Below the pieces are notes generated by a model. That model was given only the letters and a program-made list of their open reading frames with translations. It was not told the DNA's origin and searched no databases. From assembly GCA_012517265.1 (NCBI GenBank), contig JAAYVJ010000460.1:1-36809 (forward strand): 36,809 bases of DNA, written 5' to 3'. Positions 24,129 through 32,790 of the stretch are shown here, one piece after another (within the stretch, counting starts at the first letter, position 1; the number at the start of each line of letters is the position of its first letter). Origin of the DNA: Planctomycetota bacterium (GTDB lineage Bacteria > Planctomycetota > Phycisphaerae > Sedimentisphaerales > Anaerobacaceae). A program made the translations under genes and the position numbers.

Positions 24129-25412
24129 TCAGGCACCGCCGGCGCTGAGCGACATCATCACGATCGGGAGGAGCGCCGCCGCGATCACGAACCCGATCAC
24201 GATGGCCAGCAACAGAATCAGCAGAGCGGGAAACAGGCTCATGAAGCGGTTGATCGCCGCATCGGCGTCCGCATCGAACGTGTCCGCCGCGTTCAACAGC
24301 AACTCATCAAGTTTACCCGTCTGCTCGCCGATCGCAACGATCTGCACCAGCAACGGCGGAAAATACCCCGAATCTTCCAGCGGCCCGGCCAGCGATTCGC
24401 CGCGCTTGACCTTCTCGGCCACCTGATCGACCTCTCGCGCCAGCACCTCGTTGCCCAGGGTGTCGCGAACGACCGCAAGCGACTCCAGAATGGTAACGCC
24501 GCCCTGCGTCAGCGCGCCCAGCGTACGAGCAAACCGCCCTACCGCAATGGTCCGCAGAACCGACCCGAGGACCGGGATCTTCAGGCGAAACGCGTCCCAT
24601 TGCGCCCGGCCCGTCGTCCGAGTCCATCGGCGAAGCTTGACGAGCCCTGCGACGATCGCGGCCAAGACGATCCAGCCGGGGACGCTGGTGAAAACAACCC
24701 GAAAGAAATGACTGGCGACCAGGAGAACGCGTGTCGGCAGAGGCATCGCCGACGAAGGCATGTCCACCGTTCCGAGGATCTTGGGCAACATGACGGTGAC
24801 GACGAGCACCGCCGAGGCCATGCCCAGACCCAACAGAAAGATCGGGTAGGCCGCCGCGGTCTTCATGTTCGATTTGATCTTCTCCTCCCGGGCCAGGATC
24901 ATCGCCAGTTGCGTGCTGGTCTGTTCGAGAATGCCGCCGGTTTCGCCGACGCGGATCATCGACAGGTAAAGGGCGTTGAAAACCCCTTTGTGCTCGGCCA
25001 GAGCCTCGGAAAGGGATTTGCCCCCGCTGACGTCCTTGGTCAGCCGGTCGAACATCCGCTTCATCGCGGGCCTTCGCTGCTGTTTTCGCATCAAATCCAG
25101 GCAGCTGAGCAAGGGAAGTCCCGCCCGCACGGCGGTGCTCAGCTGCGTGGTCATGGCCAGCACATCCCGGCTGGAGACGCGTCCATTGCGGAGGCGGTCC
25201 ATGAAACCGGACTCTCCAGGCGCCCCCGCGGCGTCTGCGCCGTGTGACTCGCTCTGAGAAGCCTCGTGCCCCTGGCCTTTTTCAATCAACTCCATGACGA
25301 AATGGCCCCGTTCGGTCAGCGCGGCCACCGCGCTGCGGCGGTCGGTTGCGTCCAGCACACCCGCGACGTGCGCTCCTCCTCGATCGACTGCTTTGTAGGC
25401 AAACTGGCCCAA
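24129..25412 (-). CDS. gspF: GspF inner-membrane platform protein
   Basis: This 427-residue polytopic platform protein has two T2SSF domains (about 90-213 and 290-415). Each ends in a membrane segment (TAAAYPIFLLGLGMASAVLV near 187-207; MSLFPALLILLLAIVIGFVIAA near 390-411), and a further hydrophobic region lies near 233-262. The family phrases VRAGLPLLSCLDLM, GKSLSEAL and GESLAGPL, GYFPPLLVQIVAIGEQTGKLDELL are all present. The start is a TTG at 25412: the N-terminal MGQFAYKAVDRGG is the normal GspF opening, and GGGG lies just before. It sits 125 bases after gspE. Confidence 0.95.
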   Translation of the reverse strand: MGQFAYKAVDRGGAHVAGVLDATDRRSAVAALTERGHFVMELIEKGQGHEASQSESHGADAAGAPGESGFMDRLRNGRVSSRDVLAMTTQLSTAVRAGLPLLSCLDLMRKQQRRPAMKRMFDRLTKDVSGGKSLSEALAEHKGVFNALYLSMIRVGETGGILEQTSTQLAMILAREEKIKSNMKTAAAYPIFLLGLGMASAVLVVTVMLPKILGTVDMPSSAMPLPTRVLLVASHFFRVVFTSVPGWIVLAAIVAGLVKLRRWTRTTGRAQWDAFRLKIPVLGSVLRTIAVGRFARTLGALTQGGVTILESLAVVRDTLGNEVLAREVDQVAEKVKRGESLAGPLEDSGYFPPLLVQIVAIGEQTGKLDELLLNAADTFDADADAAINRFMSLFPALLILLLAIVIGFVIAAALLPIVMMSLSAGGA

Positions 25413-25537
25413 GATCTACCCCACGTGGCAATTCTTCCAGGAAACCGGTACACGGATTGCCTGGGAGGATACAGGTCGAATGTCCATTCTTGCGAAATCC
25501 ACTCCCGTCGGACGGCCGCACACCCGCGACAGGTCGA

Positions 25538-27271
25538 CTATTCGTCTTCCCCGATCGTCTTGGCGACGCGGAAAATCTCCTCCGGCGTCGTGACCCCCTG
25601 CAAGACCTTGGCGAAACCGTCGTGCACCATGCTCACATGGTCGGCCGGGGCTTCTTTCAGGATCTGGTCACCCGAAGGACGCGAAGCGATCAATTCCCGG
25701 ATCCGCCCGGTAATGCGAAGCAACTCGAAGATGCCGACTCGCCCGGTCATACCGGTCTGATTGCAGTTGTTGCACCCGGCGCCATGATAGAACTTCGTGC
25801 CCGGGCCGACCTTGGCGAAGCCGTTGAAGCTCCGAAGCAGGGTCTCGTCCGGCTCGTACGGCTCCTTGCACTTCGGGCAGATCTTGCGGACCAGACGCTG
25901 GGCGAGAATGCCTTCCAGCGAGCTGGCCAGCAAGAACGGCTCGATCCCCATGTCGATCAGTCGAGTTACCGCGCCGCTGGCTTCGTTTGTGTGGAGGGTG
26001 GAAAAGACGAGGTGCCCCGTAAGGGCGGCTCGGATCGCGATTTCCGCGGTTTCCTTGTCGCGGATTTCGCCGACCATGATGACGTCCGGGTCATGACGAA
26101 GGATGTGCCGCAACCCCGTCGCGAACGTCAGACCTCGTTTGGGATTCACCGGCATCTGGTTGATGCCTTCGAGCTGGTACTCGACCGGATCCTCGATCGT
26201 GATCATCTTGACCGTGGGCGAGTAGATCTGGTTGAGGGCCGCGTAGAGCGTCGTCGTCTTGCCGGAGCCGGTCGGCCCGGTGACCAGGACGATCCCGTGG
26301 GTCTTCTTGAGACACTTGCCGAAGCCTTCGAGAGTGGCTTGGTTCATCCCCAGGTCGCTCAGGTGGATCAGCGACGCGGACCGGTCCAGAAGCCGCAACG
26401 CGACGCCTTCCCCGAACACCGTGGGCACGGTCGAGACGCGGATGTCGATCTTGCCCTTCTTGCCCATGAACTCGATGTGGCCGTCCTGAGGGACGAACCG
26501 CTCGGCGATGTTCATATTCGCCATGATCTTGATGCGGGAGACGATCGCGGCGTGGAGCCGCTTGGAAGACGGCGTCTTCTCCACCAGCAGGCCGTCGATG
26601 CGGTACTTGATCTTGACCTCGCGGTCGAACGGCTCAATGTGGATGTCGCTGGCGCGGGACTCGATGGCCTCGAAGATGATCAGGTTCACCAGGTTGACAA
26701 GCGACGGCTCGCGGGCCAGTTCGCTCAACTTGGCCGGGGAGAAGTCGCCGTTGCCGGAGTCCTCGTTGTCCGCCTGCTGCTCCTGCGGCGCCAGGTTGTC
26801 CAGCATCCTCGCCACGTTGCTGCCGTAGAATCGCAGGACCGCGTGTTCCAGTTGCACCGGGTCGGCGTAGAACCGCTGGATCATGCAGCCGGTGACCAGG
26901 CGCAAATCCTCGGTCACCTGGAGTTGGAAGGGGTCGGTCATGGCCACCGCCAGGCGGCCGTTCTCCCGCCACAGAGGCAGGATGTTGTGTTTGCTGACCA
27001 GTTCGGCGGGTACCAGGCCGATGATCTCTTCGCCGATAGAAACCTCGGACAGATCCACCCGCTCGATCCCGGCCTGGATGGAGAGCGCTTCGTTCAGCTG
27101 GGCCTGGGTGATATAGCCCAAATCGATGAGGATCTGCCCCAACTGCCTGTGCTTGACCTTCTGCTCGGCCAGCGCAACTCCGAGGTTCACCTCGTCCAGA
27201 TATGCCTTCTCACAGAGCAGCTCACCGAGCTTCTTTCTGCGAACCGTACTGCCCCGAGGCTCTATACCCAT
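25538..27271 (-). CDS. gspE: GspE secretion ATPase
   Basis: This 577-residue hexameric ATPase drives pseudopilus assembly. The N-terminal N1E/MshEN region (about 10-160, with ELLCEKAYLDEVNLGVAL and GQILIDLGYI) is followed by the catalytic domain. The motifs are Walker A GPTGSGKT (332-339), the Asp box and ASDIHIEP (207-214), Walker B around DPDVIMVGEIRD (394-405), the His box (STLHTNEASGAV), and the four-cysteine zinc site Cys465, Cys468, Cys500 and Cys503. The ATG at 27271 has GAGG seven bases before it. This is the first gene of the 14-kb secretion operon. Confidence 0.97.
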   Translation of the reverse strand: MGIEPRGSTVRRKKLGELLCEKAYLDEVNLGVALAEQKVKHRQLGQILIDLGYITQAQLNEALSIQAGIERVDLSEVSIGEEIIGLVPAELVSKHNILPLWRENGRLAVAMTDPFQLQVTEDLRLVTGCMIQRFYADPVQLEHAVLRFYGSNVARMLDNLAPQEQQADNEDSGNGDFSPAKLSELAREPSLVNLVNLIIFEAIESRASDIHIEPFDREVKIKYRIDGLLVEKTPSSKRLHAAIVSRIKIMANMNIAERFVPQDGHIEFMGKKGKIDIRVSTVPTVFGEGVALRLLDRSASLIHLSDLGMNQATLEGFGKCLKKTHGIVLVTGPTGSGKTTTLYAALNQIYSPTVKMITIEDPVEYQLEGINQMPVNPKRGLTFATGLRHILRHDPDVIMVGEIRDKETAEIAIRAALTGHLVFSTLHTNEASGAVTRLIDMGIEPFLLASSLEGILAQRLVRKICPKCKEPYEPDETLLRSFNGFAKVGPGTKFYHGAGCNNCNQTGMTGRVGIFELLRITGRIRELIASRPSGDQILKEAPADHVSMVHDGFAKVLQGVTTPEEIFRVAKTIGEDE

Positions 27272-28131
27272 CCCGTAACCTCAACTCCACACGTTGTCCG
27301 CCTGCAACCTCAGGCCGACCAACAATTTACATTCGATTCGGTGCAGCGGCCAATGAAATCCCTCGAATCGCCTCGCAGAGACGCTCTGCCGTGCGAACAG
27401 GGCCCACGCCTGGCCGCAGGAATCCCGACAGCCGCGTCCACCGCCACAGCCCATTCCCCGGGGCCCGCGGTGGCCTACCCAACATACCCTCCCCGGTCAC
27501 TACTTACAGACGCTCGGAGACACGCCTTTGTTACAGAAAAATGGATTTCCAACGTACGCGGACCGCGTTGCGACTCTCGTTCTCGGCAGAACCGTCGCCC
27601 CCCAAGACGGACAGGGCCGCTGCGACATCCTCCCATGGAATATCAGGACAATCCTTGCTTGAACAGGAGAAAAAATCATTTGACAGTCTCAAGTGCTGCT
27701 GTGACAATAGCATGCATAAGGTTGGCGTCGCGCGATAGGCCGGATGTGCTCACCGCGACAGTCGGGACGGGGTGGCGACGGAGCCCCAGAGTTCATGGAG
27801 AGACCAGGCTCACAAGCCAGGCAAATGTCTGCCTCTGATCTGAAAACCGCCGGGGGATTGTGATTGTCGTTTGCCAGGGTTTGGACGCGACAACCTCAAG
27901 AACGCGTGCTTTTTTGACTGGAGGATAAGCAAGGATGCTCAAATCCAGGCATGGAGTGGGTGGGGAAGGGCCACGCGCCTGCCATGTGTCGTGGTGCGCT
28001 CCAGCGTCTCACCGCACCTGGGTTCTCACCGGGGCCTCAGACACAGTGGTTCTTTTGTCTCCACTGGAATCGATGCGAAGCGGCTCTCAAGAAACGGATT
28101 CTGGACATCGAGGCACACAGGAGGTGGCGCC
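27272..28131. other. 860-base intergenic region upstream of gspE and of the HEAT-like gene
   Basis: This is the divergent region between the minus-strand secretion operon and the plus-strand HEAT-like gene. It must hold the operon promoter, but I see only weak candidates on the minus strand (TAAATT after a poor TTGGCC). On the plus strand, TTGACA (27680-27685) with GACAAT 17 bases later is a better match. A small reading frame, 27935-28135 plus, has GGAGG upstream and ends in an ATGA overlap with the HEAT-like gene, but its composition does not look clearly coding. No tRNA, repeat array or insertion sequence was seen. Confidence 0.5.
27680..27708 (+). promoter_or_regulatory. Possible plus-strand promoter
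   Basis: A perfect TTGACA (27680-27685), then 17 bases, then GACAAT (27703-27708; four of six). It is 420 bases upstream of the HEAT-like gene, so a long leader or an unrecognised transcript would be needed. Weak evidence. Confidence 0.3.
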
Positions 28132-28623
28132 ATGAGGCTGGAGAAAAGACAACCCTCGGGCCGCGAAAAGGACGAGGCAGCCGTTGAGTTGCTGGACAAG
28201 CTGCGGGAACAATTGTACTCCACGAACACTTCAACGGTCCGGCAGAGCGCATTTCACCTGTCCTGGATGCAGGAGGATGGTCTGGACATCCTGCGGGAGG
28301 CTCTCCTGACCGATACGCCCCGCCGGGCCAAGAGCGCCGCGGCGTACGGTCTTCGCAAGATGCGAGGCAGAATGAAGAAACGTGCCGAAGAGACTCTAGT
28401 CGAAGGTACCACCAGCCTGGACCGCCTGACAGCGGAGATCTCCCGCAACGCCCTGCTGGTGATCAAGAAAGGCAAGGCCGCTCCAAAGCGATCGACACGC
28501 CCCGCCGGCAAACGTCCCGGCAAGTTCGAGATTCGGGATGTGCCCGGAAAAGACAGGGGCAGGAGGCAGCCGCAGCAAGGCAAACGGCCGGACGATCGTC
28601 ATTCCTCTCGCCACAGGCACTGA
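28132..28623 (+). CDS. Small HEAT-repeat-like protein
   Basis: This 163-residue protein starts at the ATG at 28132, with a strong ribosome site (AGGAGG at 28119-28124). Residues 15-105 are helical and read like two or three degenerate HEAT units (VRQSAFHLSWMQEDGLDILREAL, AKSAAAYGLRKMRGRMKKRAEETL, AEISRNALLVIKKG). Such repeats normally serve as protein-binding scaffolds. The last 50 residues are a very basic Arg/Lys/Pro/Gln tail ending HSSRHRH, which suggests nucleic-acid or ribosome contact, but that is inference. No cofactor or catalytic motif is visible. No operon partner. Confidence 0.75.
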   Translation: MRLEKRQPSGREKDEAAVELLDKLREQLYSTNTSTVRQSAFHLSWMQEDGLDILREALLTDTPRRAKSAAAYGLRKMRGRMKKRAEETLVEGTTSLDRLTAEISRNALLVIKKGKAAPKRSTRPAGKRPGKFEIRDVPGKDRGRRQPQQGKRPDDRHSSRHRH

Positions 28624-29172
28624 GGCACGCGCTTCACATAGCCTGCGACTCTGGTTCCTCCGCACCGCTTCGGTTTGTTCCGGGCCGTTCTCGTCGTGTT
28701 CGCCTGTGCCGTACAGTCATCTTGCGATTCCCCGATCTGCTTGCCAGGGATGACCGCGTGGCAAGTTGCCGCGCCGAATGACGGTTGCCCGGTGCACCAG
28801 ATGTGAGGGGCGTGGCGTGGAGGCTGGGACTGTTCATTTCAAGGGGTGCATCTGTCGGTGTGCGCCGTGGCTGCCCCCCTCGCCTGAGTTGCTCGATCGC
28901 ATCGACCGGCGTGGTTCCAGGCAAGTACTCGTGCTACATCAACGGCGCGGACGTCGAGCCGCCCGGCGGGAACGCCAGCGTCTGCGCGAAGCTGACCGAC
29001 GCGAATCTGGCCGGCCGTCTGGGCGGCACGAAGGACCTCAAGGTCGCGGTGGTCACCGTCCGAGTCGTACCAAGCCCCTGACGAACATCTCCGTGCGACG
29101 ATCGAGAATCGCCGACAAGGGGGTGGATGGCCTGCATCCGCCCCCGCGCGCTCGTGACGGAGCAGCCCAGGG
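28624..29172. other. Intergenic region with little clear content
   Basis: This is the 549 bases between the HEAT-like gene and the convergent minus-strand conserved gene. Apart from the possible gene remnant at 28785-29081, I see no RNA gene, repeat or convincing terminator. Confidence 0.4.
28785..29081 (+). pseudogene. Possible remnant or short unknown gene
   Basis: This open frame of 98 codons has no good ribosome site. Its second half (from about residue 47, GKYSCYINGADVEPPGG to the end VAVVTVRVVPSP) has strongly G/C-ending third positions, like real genes of this window, and an ordered hydrophobic pattern. The first half looks random. It could be the end of a decayed gene whose front has been lost. 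I do not recognise a family, and it may be chance. Confidence 0.25.
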
Positions 29173-29655
29173 TTACTCGCGATCATCAGATTTCGACGGC
29201 AGGCAGCCCCCGGATTCCACTGCTCCGTTACGGCCGGAGGCTCCGTCGGACGAATGACTCGTCGTGATGCGAAAGTACCCGTCTGCGAACGCGATGTCCG
29301 TGATCTCCACGCCTCGGACCTGCTGCACCACCAGTTTGTTGACGTCCACGTGCAGCCTCGGGTACTCCCAGCGCGCGCCGTGCTCGGCCAGGGGAAACCC
29401 CGCGAGCATCTTGTCCACAAGCCAGTCGAATTGGTCGATCAGACGGTTGGTCGCCAATTGCAGGATCGCCTGCCCCTGCTCGAATCCGGCGAACCGCAGA
29501 CCGACCCGGATCGACTTGAAGATCGGCCAGGGGGTCTTGACCCGAAGCTTGATCTCCTCGCCCTCCAGCTCAATGTCAGCGACTTCTTCAGGGATCAGGC
29601 CGTTGGCGTTCAGTATGCACACCAGTTCATCGCCTGAGAGAATTATCTGCGCCAT
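29173..29655 (-). CDS. Conserved-looking hypothetical protein linked to the ABC exporter
   Basis: From the ATG at 29655 this is 160 residues, with GGTGG seven bases upstream. I do not recognise the family. It is a soluble, mixed alpha/beta protein without signal peptide or membrane helix: an opening MAQIILSGDELVCILNANGLIP, alternating strands (EVADIELEGEEIKLRVKTPWPIFKS is one clear run, followed by SIRVGLRFAGFEQGQAILQL), a helix IDQFDWLVDKMLAGFPL, and strands LHVDVNKLVVQQV and ITDIAFADGYFRIT. The last 20 residues look unstructured. It starts 63 bases after the permease stop on the same strand, so it is probably the third gene of that operon. Confidence 0.75.
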   Translation of the reverse strand: MAQIILSGDELVCILNANGLIPEEVADIELEGEEIKLRVKTPWPIFKSIRVGLRFAGFEQGQAILQLATNRLIDQFDWLVDKMLAGFPLAEHGARWEYPRLHVDVNKLVVQQVRGVEITDIAFADGYFRITTSHSSDGASGRNGAVESGGCLPSKSDDRE

Positions 29656-29718
29656 GCCCGACCACCTGCCCAATCAGCCTTCGTCATCATGCAATCCGCA
29701 GAGCCCCCGCCGGCCCGG

Positions 29719-30510
29719 TCATTGAACCAGGCGATTCCGGAGCCGCCGGATCGCCAGCATGCCCATGACGGGCGTGAATACCGCAATGTACGCAACGCTG
29801 CCCAGGAGGGCGGGCGTGTAGTCACTCGAACACACCGCACGCGACAGACGAACCGCGTGCGTCAGCGGCAGGATCTCCGCGACAAACCGAATGTTCTGCG
29901 GCAGATCGTCGGTCGGGAACACGACCCCGGAGAAGAAGAACATCGGGGATATGACGCCCGTCAAGTAGAAGTTGAAATGGTTGATCGTCTTGACGAACGA
30001 CGTGATCCACAGCGACAGCGTCGCGAACATCATGCCCGTCAGGAAGCCCACGAAGGGAGTCAACAGTCCGGCGGGCAGTTGGATGATCCCGAACGCGATC
30101 AACACGCACATCACCGCGAACGTGAAGAACAGGCCCTTGGTGCCGGCCCACAGGATCTCGCCTACGATGAGGTTGTTCACAGTGATTGGGGCCGCCAACA
30201 TTCCGTCGTAGACCTTCTCGAACTCCAAGCGGATGAAGGTCCCGAACGTGCACTCGTAGGCCGCCGTGAACATCGCGGCCGTAACCAGGAGGCCCGTGCC
30301 CAGGAAGTCGATGTACGGCAGACCGTCCCACTTCTGATCGATGTACTTGCCAAGCCCCAGCCCCACGCCCATTAGGAACAACAGCGGCTCCAAGAACGGA
30401 GGCAAGCCGTTGCTGACGAGATTCTTGGTATAGACCCGCATGTGACGATACCACACGCTGAACAGCCTTTGCGAGAGCGAGGGATACACCGCCGGACTAC
30501 TGCTTCTCAT
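29719..30510 (-). CDS. ABC-2 type permease, NodJ-like
   Basis: This 263-residue membrane protein has about six helices. The family signatures are FLEPLLFLMGVGLGLG near residue 40, AAMFTAAYECTFGTFIRLEFEKVYDGMLAAPI (the coupling region; about 77-109) and, near the end, FFFSGVVFPTDDLPQNIRFVAEILPLTHAV, which is characteristic of the NodJ/DrrB type. Its ATG at 30510 lies inside the end of the ATPase gene (14-base overlap), so the two are coupled. With the ATPase it should form an exporter; the substrate is not readable from the sequence (NodIJ exports lipo-oligosaccharides, DrrAB a drug). Confidence 0.93.
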   Translation of the reverse strand: MRSSSPAVYPSLSQRLFSVWYRHMRVYTKNLVSNGLPPFLEPLLFLMGVGLGLGKYIDQKWDGLPYIDFLGTGLLVTAAMFTAAYECTFGTFIRLEFEKVYDGMLAAPITVNNLIVGEILWAGTKGLFFTFAVMCVLIAFGIIQLPAGLLTPFVGFLTGMMFATLSLWITSFVKTINHFNFYLTGVISPMFFFSGVVFPTDDLPQNIRFVAEILPLTHAVRLSRAVCSSDYTPALLGSVAYIAVFTPVMGMLAIRRLRNRLVQ

Positions 30511-31423
30511 TGAGGGCCCTCCCGGTGGCCTTGAGGAACACGTCTTCGAGAGTCGACTGGCGAATGAAGTACTGGTCGCCGGAGAGCTTGTCGACCACGC
30601 TCTTGAGCCGGTCGATGTCGTCGGCGTAGAACCGCTGTGTCCCCTCGGCGCGGTCCAGGCGGACGCCGGCGGGCAGACCCGACTCTTCGATCGCCGGGGC
30701 GCCGTTGGCGATCGGCACCTCCAGCACGTAGGCCTCGATATTCGACCGCAGCAGGTCGCGAGGATCGTCTTCCAGGACCCTGCGGCCCTTGTCCATGATC
30801 AGGATCGTGTCGCAGATCTGGAAGGCTTCTTCCATGTAATGAGTCGTCAGGAGAATCGTGGTGCCCTGGGCGCGGAGCCGGCGGAGCTTGTCCCAGATCA
30901 GGTGGCGAACCTGGGGATCCAGGCCGGTAGTCGGCTCGTCGAGGATCAACAGCCTCGGGTTGTTCAGCAGCGCCCTGGCGATGACCAGGCGCCTCTGCAT
31001 GCCGCCCGACAGCTCGCGGATTCTCGCCCCGGCCTTCTCGGACAGCTCCAGGAATTCGAGCAACCCCTTGATCCGCTCGCGCGCCGTCGCGCCGGACAGG
31101 CCGTAGAACTTCGAGTAGATCATCAGGTTCTGGAAGACGTTGAGTTCATCGTCCAGGTTGTTCTCCTGGGGCACCACGCCGGACAGGTACTTGATCGCCA
31201 GTTCGTCCCGAGCCGGATCGAAACCGAAGACGCGGATCACGCCGCCGTCTCCGAGGTCTCTGTGGCTGCGGCCGTAGAGCATCTTCATCATCGTGGTCTT
31301 GCCGGCCCCGTTGGGGCCCAACAGGCCGAAACAGATGCCCTCCTCGACCTCGAAGCTCAGGTCACAGACGGCCTGGACCCGGCCGAATGCCTTGTTGACG
31401 TGCTGAACGCTTATGATCTTCAT
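30497..31423 (-). CDS. ABC transporter ATPase, NodI/DrrA-like
   Basis: This ATPase has 308 residues from the ATG at 31423. It shows Walker A GPNGAGKTT (about 37-45), the Q-loop at VVPQENNLDDELNV, the signature LSGGMQRRL, Walker B LLILDEPTTGLDP and the switch His in LLTTHYMEEA. A C-terminal extension of about 80 residues (from LEDDPRDLL to the end TLEDVFLKATGRAL) is typical of the NodI/DrrA/CcmA group. A further in-frame start 36 bases upstream is less likely, because the family sequence begins at MKIISVQHVNKAFG. First gene of a three-gene operon with the permease and a hypothetical protein. Confidence 0.95.
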   Translation of the reverse strand: MKIISVQHVNKAFGRVQAVCDLSFEVEEGICFGLLGPNGAGKTTMMKMLYGRSHRDLGDGGVIRVFGFDPARDELAIKYLSGVVPQENNLDDELNVFQNLMIYSKFYGLSGATARERIKGLLEFLELSEKAGARIRELSGGMQRRLVIARALLNNPRLLILDEPTTGLDPQVRHLIWDKLRRLRAQGTTILLTTHYMEEAFQICDTILIMDKGRRVLEDDPRDLLRSNIEAYVLEVPIANGAPAIEESGLPAGVRLDRAEGTQRFYADDIDRLKSVVDKLSGDQYFIRQSTLEDVFLKATGRALNEKQ

Positions 31424-31728
31424 GATCGCATCACCAGCTTGCCCTTTTCCGGCCGGCATGGCCTAGATTACTGGCGGTATTCTACACATCCTTTGCGAAA
31501 ACGCCACAGGGTACTGCCAAACGAACCGCGCCGGTGGTGGGGCCGCCCGTCCGGCGGTCTTCCCCCCAAAAAGGAACAGGACACCGCGAGCAGGGTTCCA
31601 AAGTCCGGAGTCTCATGCCGACTCCCGGCTTCATACCGCTCGCGATGTCCTGGTTTGACTCTACCGTTCAGCGCATCTGGCGGGCGAGGTCTGTCACCAC
31701 CTGCACCGCCTGGACAACTCGTCGGCAA
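31424..31728. other. 305-base intergenic region upstream of the ABC operon
   Basis: It lies between the ABC ATPase start and the end of the discoidin-like gene, both on the minus strand. A possible -10 box TAGAAT (minus strand, 31484-31479) is the only promoter-like element seen; no good -35 goes with it. I saw no clear terminator for the discoidin-like gene. The open frames here have no ribosome site and no recognisable content. Confidence 0.4.
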
Positions 31729-32790
31729 TTACTGCTGCACGGGCGCCACGTACGGAGTGCCGTAGAACTGCACTTCGGCAATCTGCATCGAGTTGGCAGC
31801 GGCCTCATTCTTGACGGTCTCGAAAACCATCTTGTACGAGGTGTAGGCCTCGGCCTGATTGGCGATGACATACACCGGGCCGGCGGTCAGCCGTTCGGCC
31901 GGCAGGGCCATGGTGCCGCCGCAGATCAGCGTCCAGTTCTCAGCCTTGCCGTCGCCGTTCATCGGCGTAACGATGGCGTCATTGGTGCCGTAGACCATCC
32001 AGATGACCGGGTCACGCTCGACGGCGTCATTGGCGGTGGTGATCTGGAAGCTGTCGAGGATCGAGGCGCCCAGGGCCGGGGTGACGATGAAGCCGGACTT
32101 CGTCTCGCCGAAGTTCAAATACTTCGTGGCGGGGTTGCCGTCGATGGCGTTGGCCGGGGCTTCGTTGGCCGGATACCTGCTTTGCCAGCCGCTCTCAATA
32201 GCCTTGATCGGATCGGTAGGCAGAAGGATGTTGGCGCCCTGGGCGTCGGGCAACATGTACATCGCGATGTCCGCGATCTGGAACAGGCTGTCGCCCTTGT
32301 TGGTGGGGAATACCATCTTGAACGACTTGTAAACGTCGAAGCTCATGAACGAGACGACCGGGCCGACCGTCAACCGCTCGGCGGGCAGTTCCAGGGTGCC
32401 GGAGGCAACCAGCGTCCACGTCTCGGCGATGCCGGCGCTGTTGTCGGCGCTGACGACCGCGTCGTTGGTGCCGTAGAGCTCCCAACTGGTGGGGTCACGG
32501 TTCACGGCGTCGTTGGCCGTGGTGATCACGAAGCTCTGGACCATCATCGGGGCCGACGGGGTGACGATGAAGCCGCTGCCGGCGCCGCCGCGGTTCAGGT
32601 ACTTCGTGGCCGGGTTGCCGTCGAGAATGTTGGCGGGGGCTTCGGCGGCCGGATAGCTGCTCGACGAAACGATGCCGTCGCCATCAATGGCCAGGATCAA
32701 GTCGTTCGGCCCGAGAATGGCATCGGCGAACGCCGGACCACCCACAAGGGCCAACACTGCCAGGGATACCAGAACTCTCTCGCATCTCAT
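31729..32790 (-). CDS. Exported protein with two tandem discoidin-like domains
   Basis: From the ATG at 32790 (AGGAG eight bases upstream) this is 353 residues. A signal peptide (MRCERVLVSLAVLALVGGPAFA) is followed by two copies of one domain, about 23-185 and 186-347. Shared phrases are YPAAEAPANILDGNPATKYLN / YPANEAPANAIDGNPATKYLN, SGFIVTP, ITTANDAV-x-RDP, YGTNDA and LPAERLT. This beta-sandwich type resembles F5/8 type C (discoidin) carbohydrate- or surface-binding modules. There is no PEP-CTERM or other sorting tail at the end (VQFYGTPYVAPVQQ). It stands alone with its own promoter. Probably secreted or periplasmic binding protein; ligand unknown. Confidence 0.85.
   Translation of the reverse strand: MRCERVLVSLAVLALVGGPAFADAILGPNDLILAIDGDGIVSSSSYPAAEAPANILDGNPATKYLNRGGAGSGFIVTPSAPMMVQSFVITTANDAVNRDPTSWELYGTNDAVVSADNSAGIAETWTLVASGTLELPAERLTVGPVVSFMSFDVYKSFKMVFPTNKGDSLFQIADIAMYMLPDAQGANILLPTDPIKAIESGWQSRYPANEAPANAIDGNPATKYLNFGETKSGFIVTPALGASILDSFQITTANDAVERDPVIWMVYGTNDAIVTPMNGDGKAENWTLICGGTMALPAERLTAGPVYVIANQAEAYTSYKMVFETVKNEAAANSMQIAEVQFYGTPYVAPVQQ

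Noticed and set aside
25427-25461. Inverted repeat GGCAAT...ATTGCC between gspE and gspF
   Set aside because: Only 6 bp with a 23-base loop and no T run; too weak to call a terminator or attenuator.
13194-27271. Type IV pilus instead of type II secretion
   Set aside because: The PilM/PilN/PilO/PilP-like parts would fit either, but gspG, H, I, J and K are present in order and there is no PilT or type IV pilin, so the pseudopilus system is the better reading.
25346-27838. 830-codon open frame on the plus strand
   Set aside because: Antisense of gspE and gspF; Arg/Asp/His-rich random-looking translation and no ribosome site.
27951-28187. 78-codon frame running into the HEAT-like gene in another frame
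   Set aside because: Codon third positions are mixed and it overlaps a gene with a much better ribosome site.
31468-31728. 86-codon frame on the minus strand upstream of the ABC operon
   Set aside because: No ribosome site, composition like non-coding frames, no recognisable motif.
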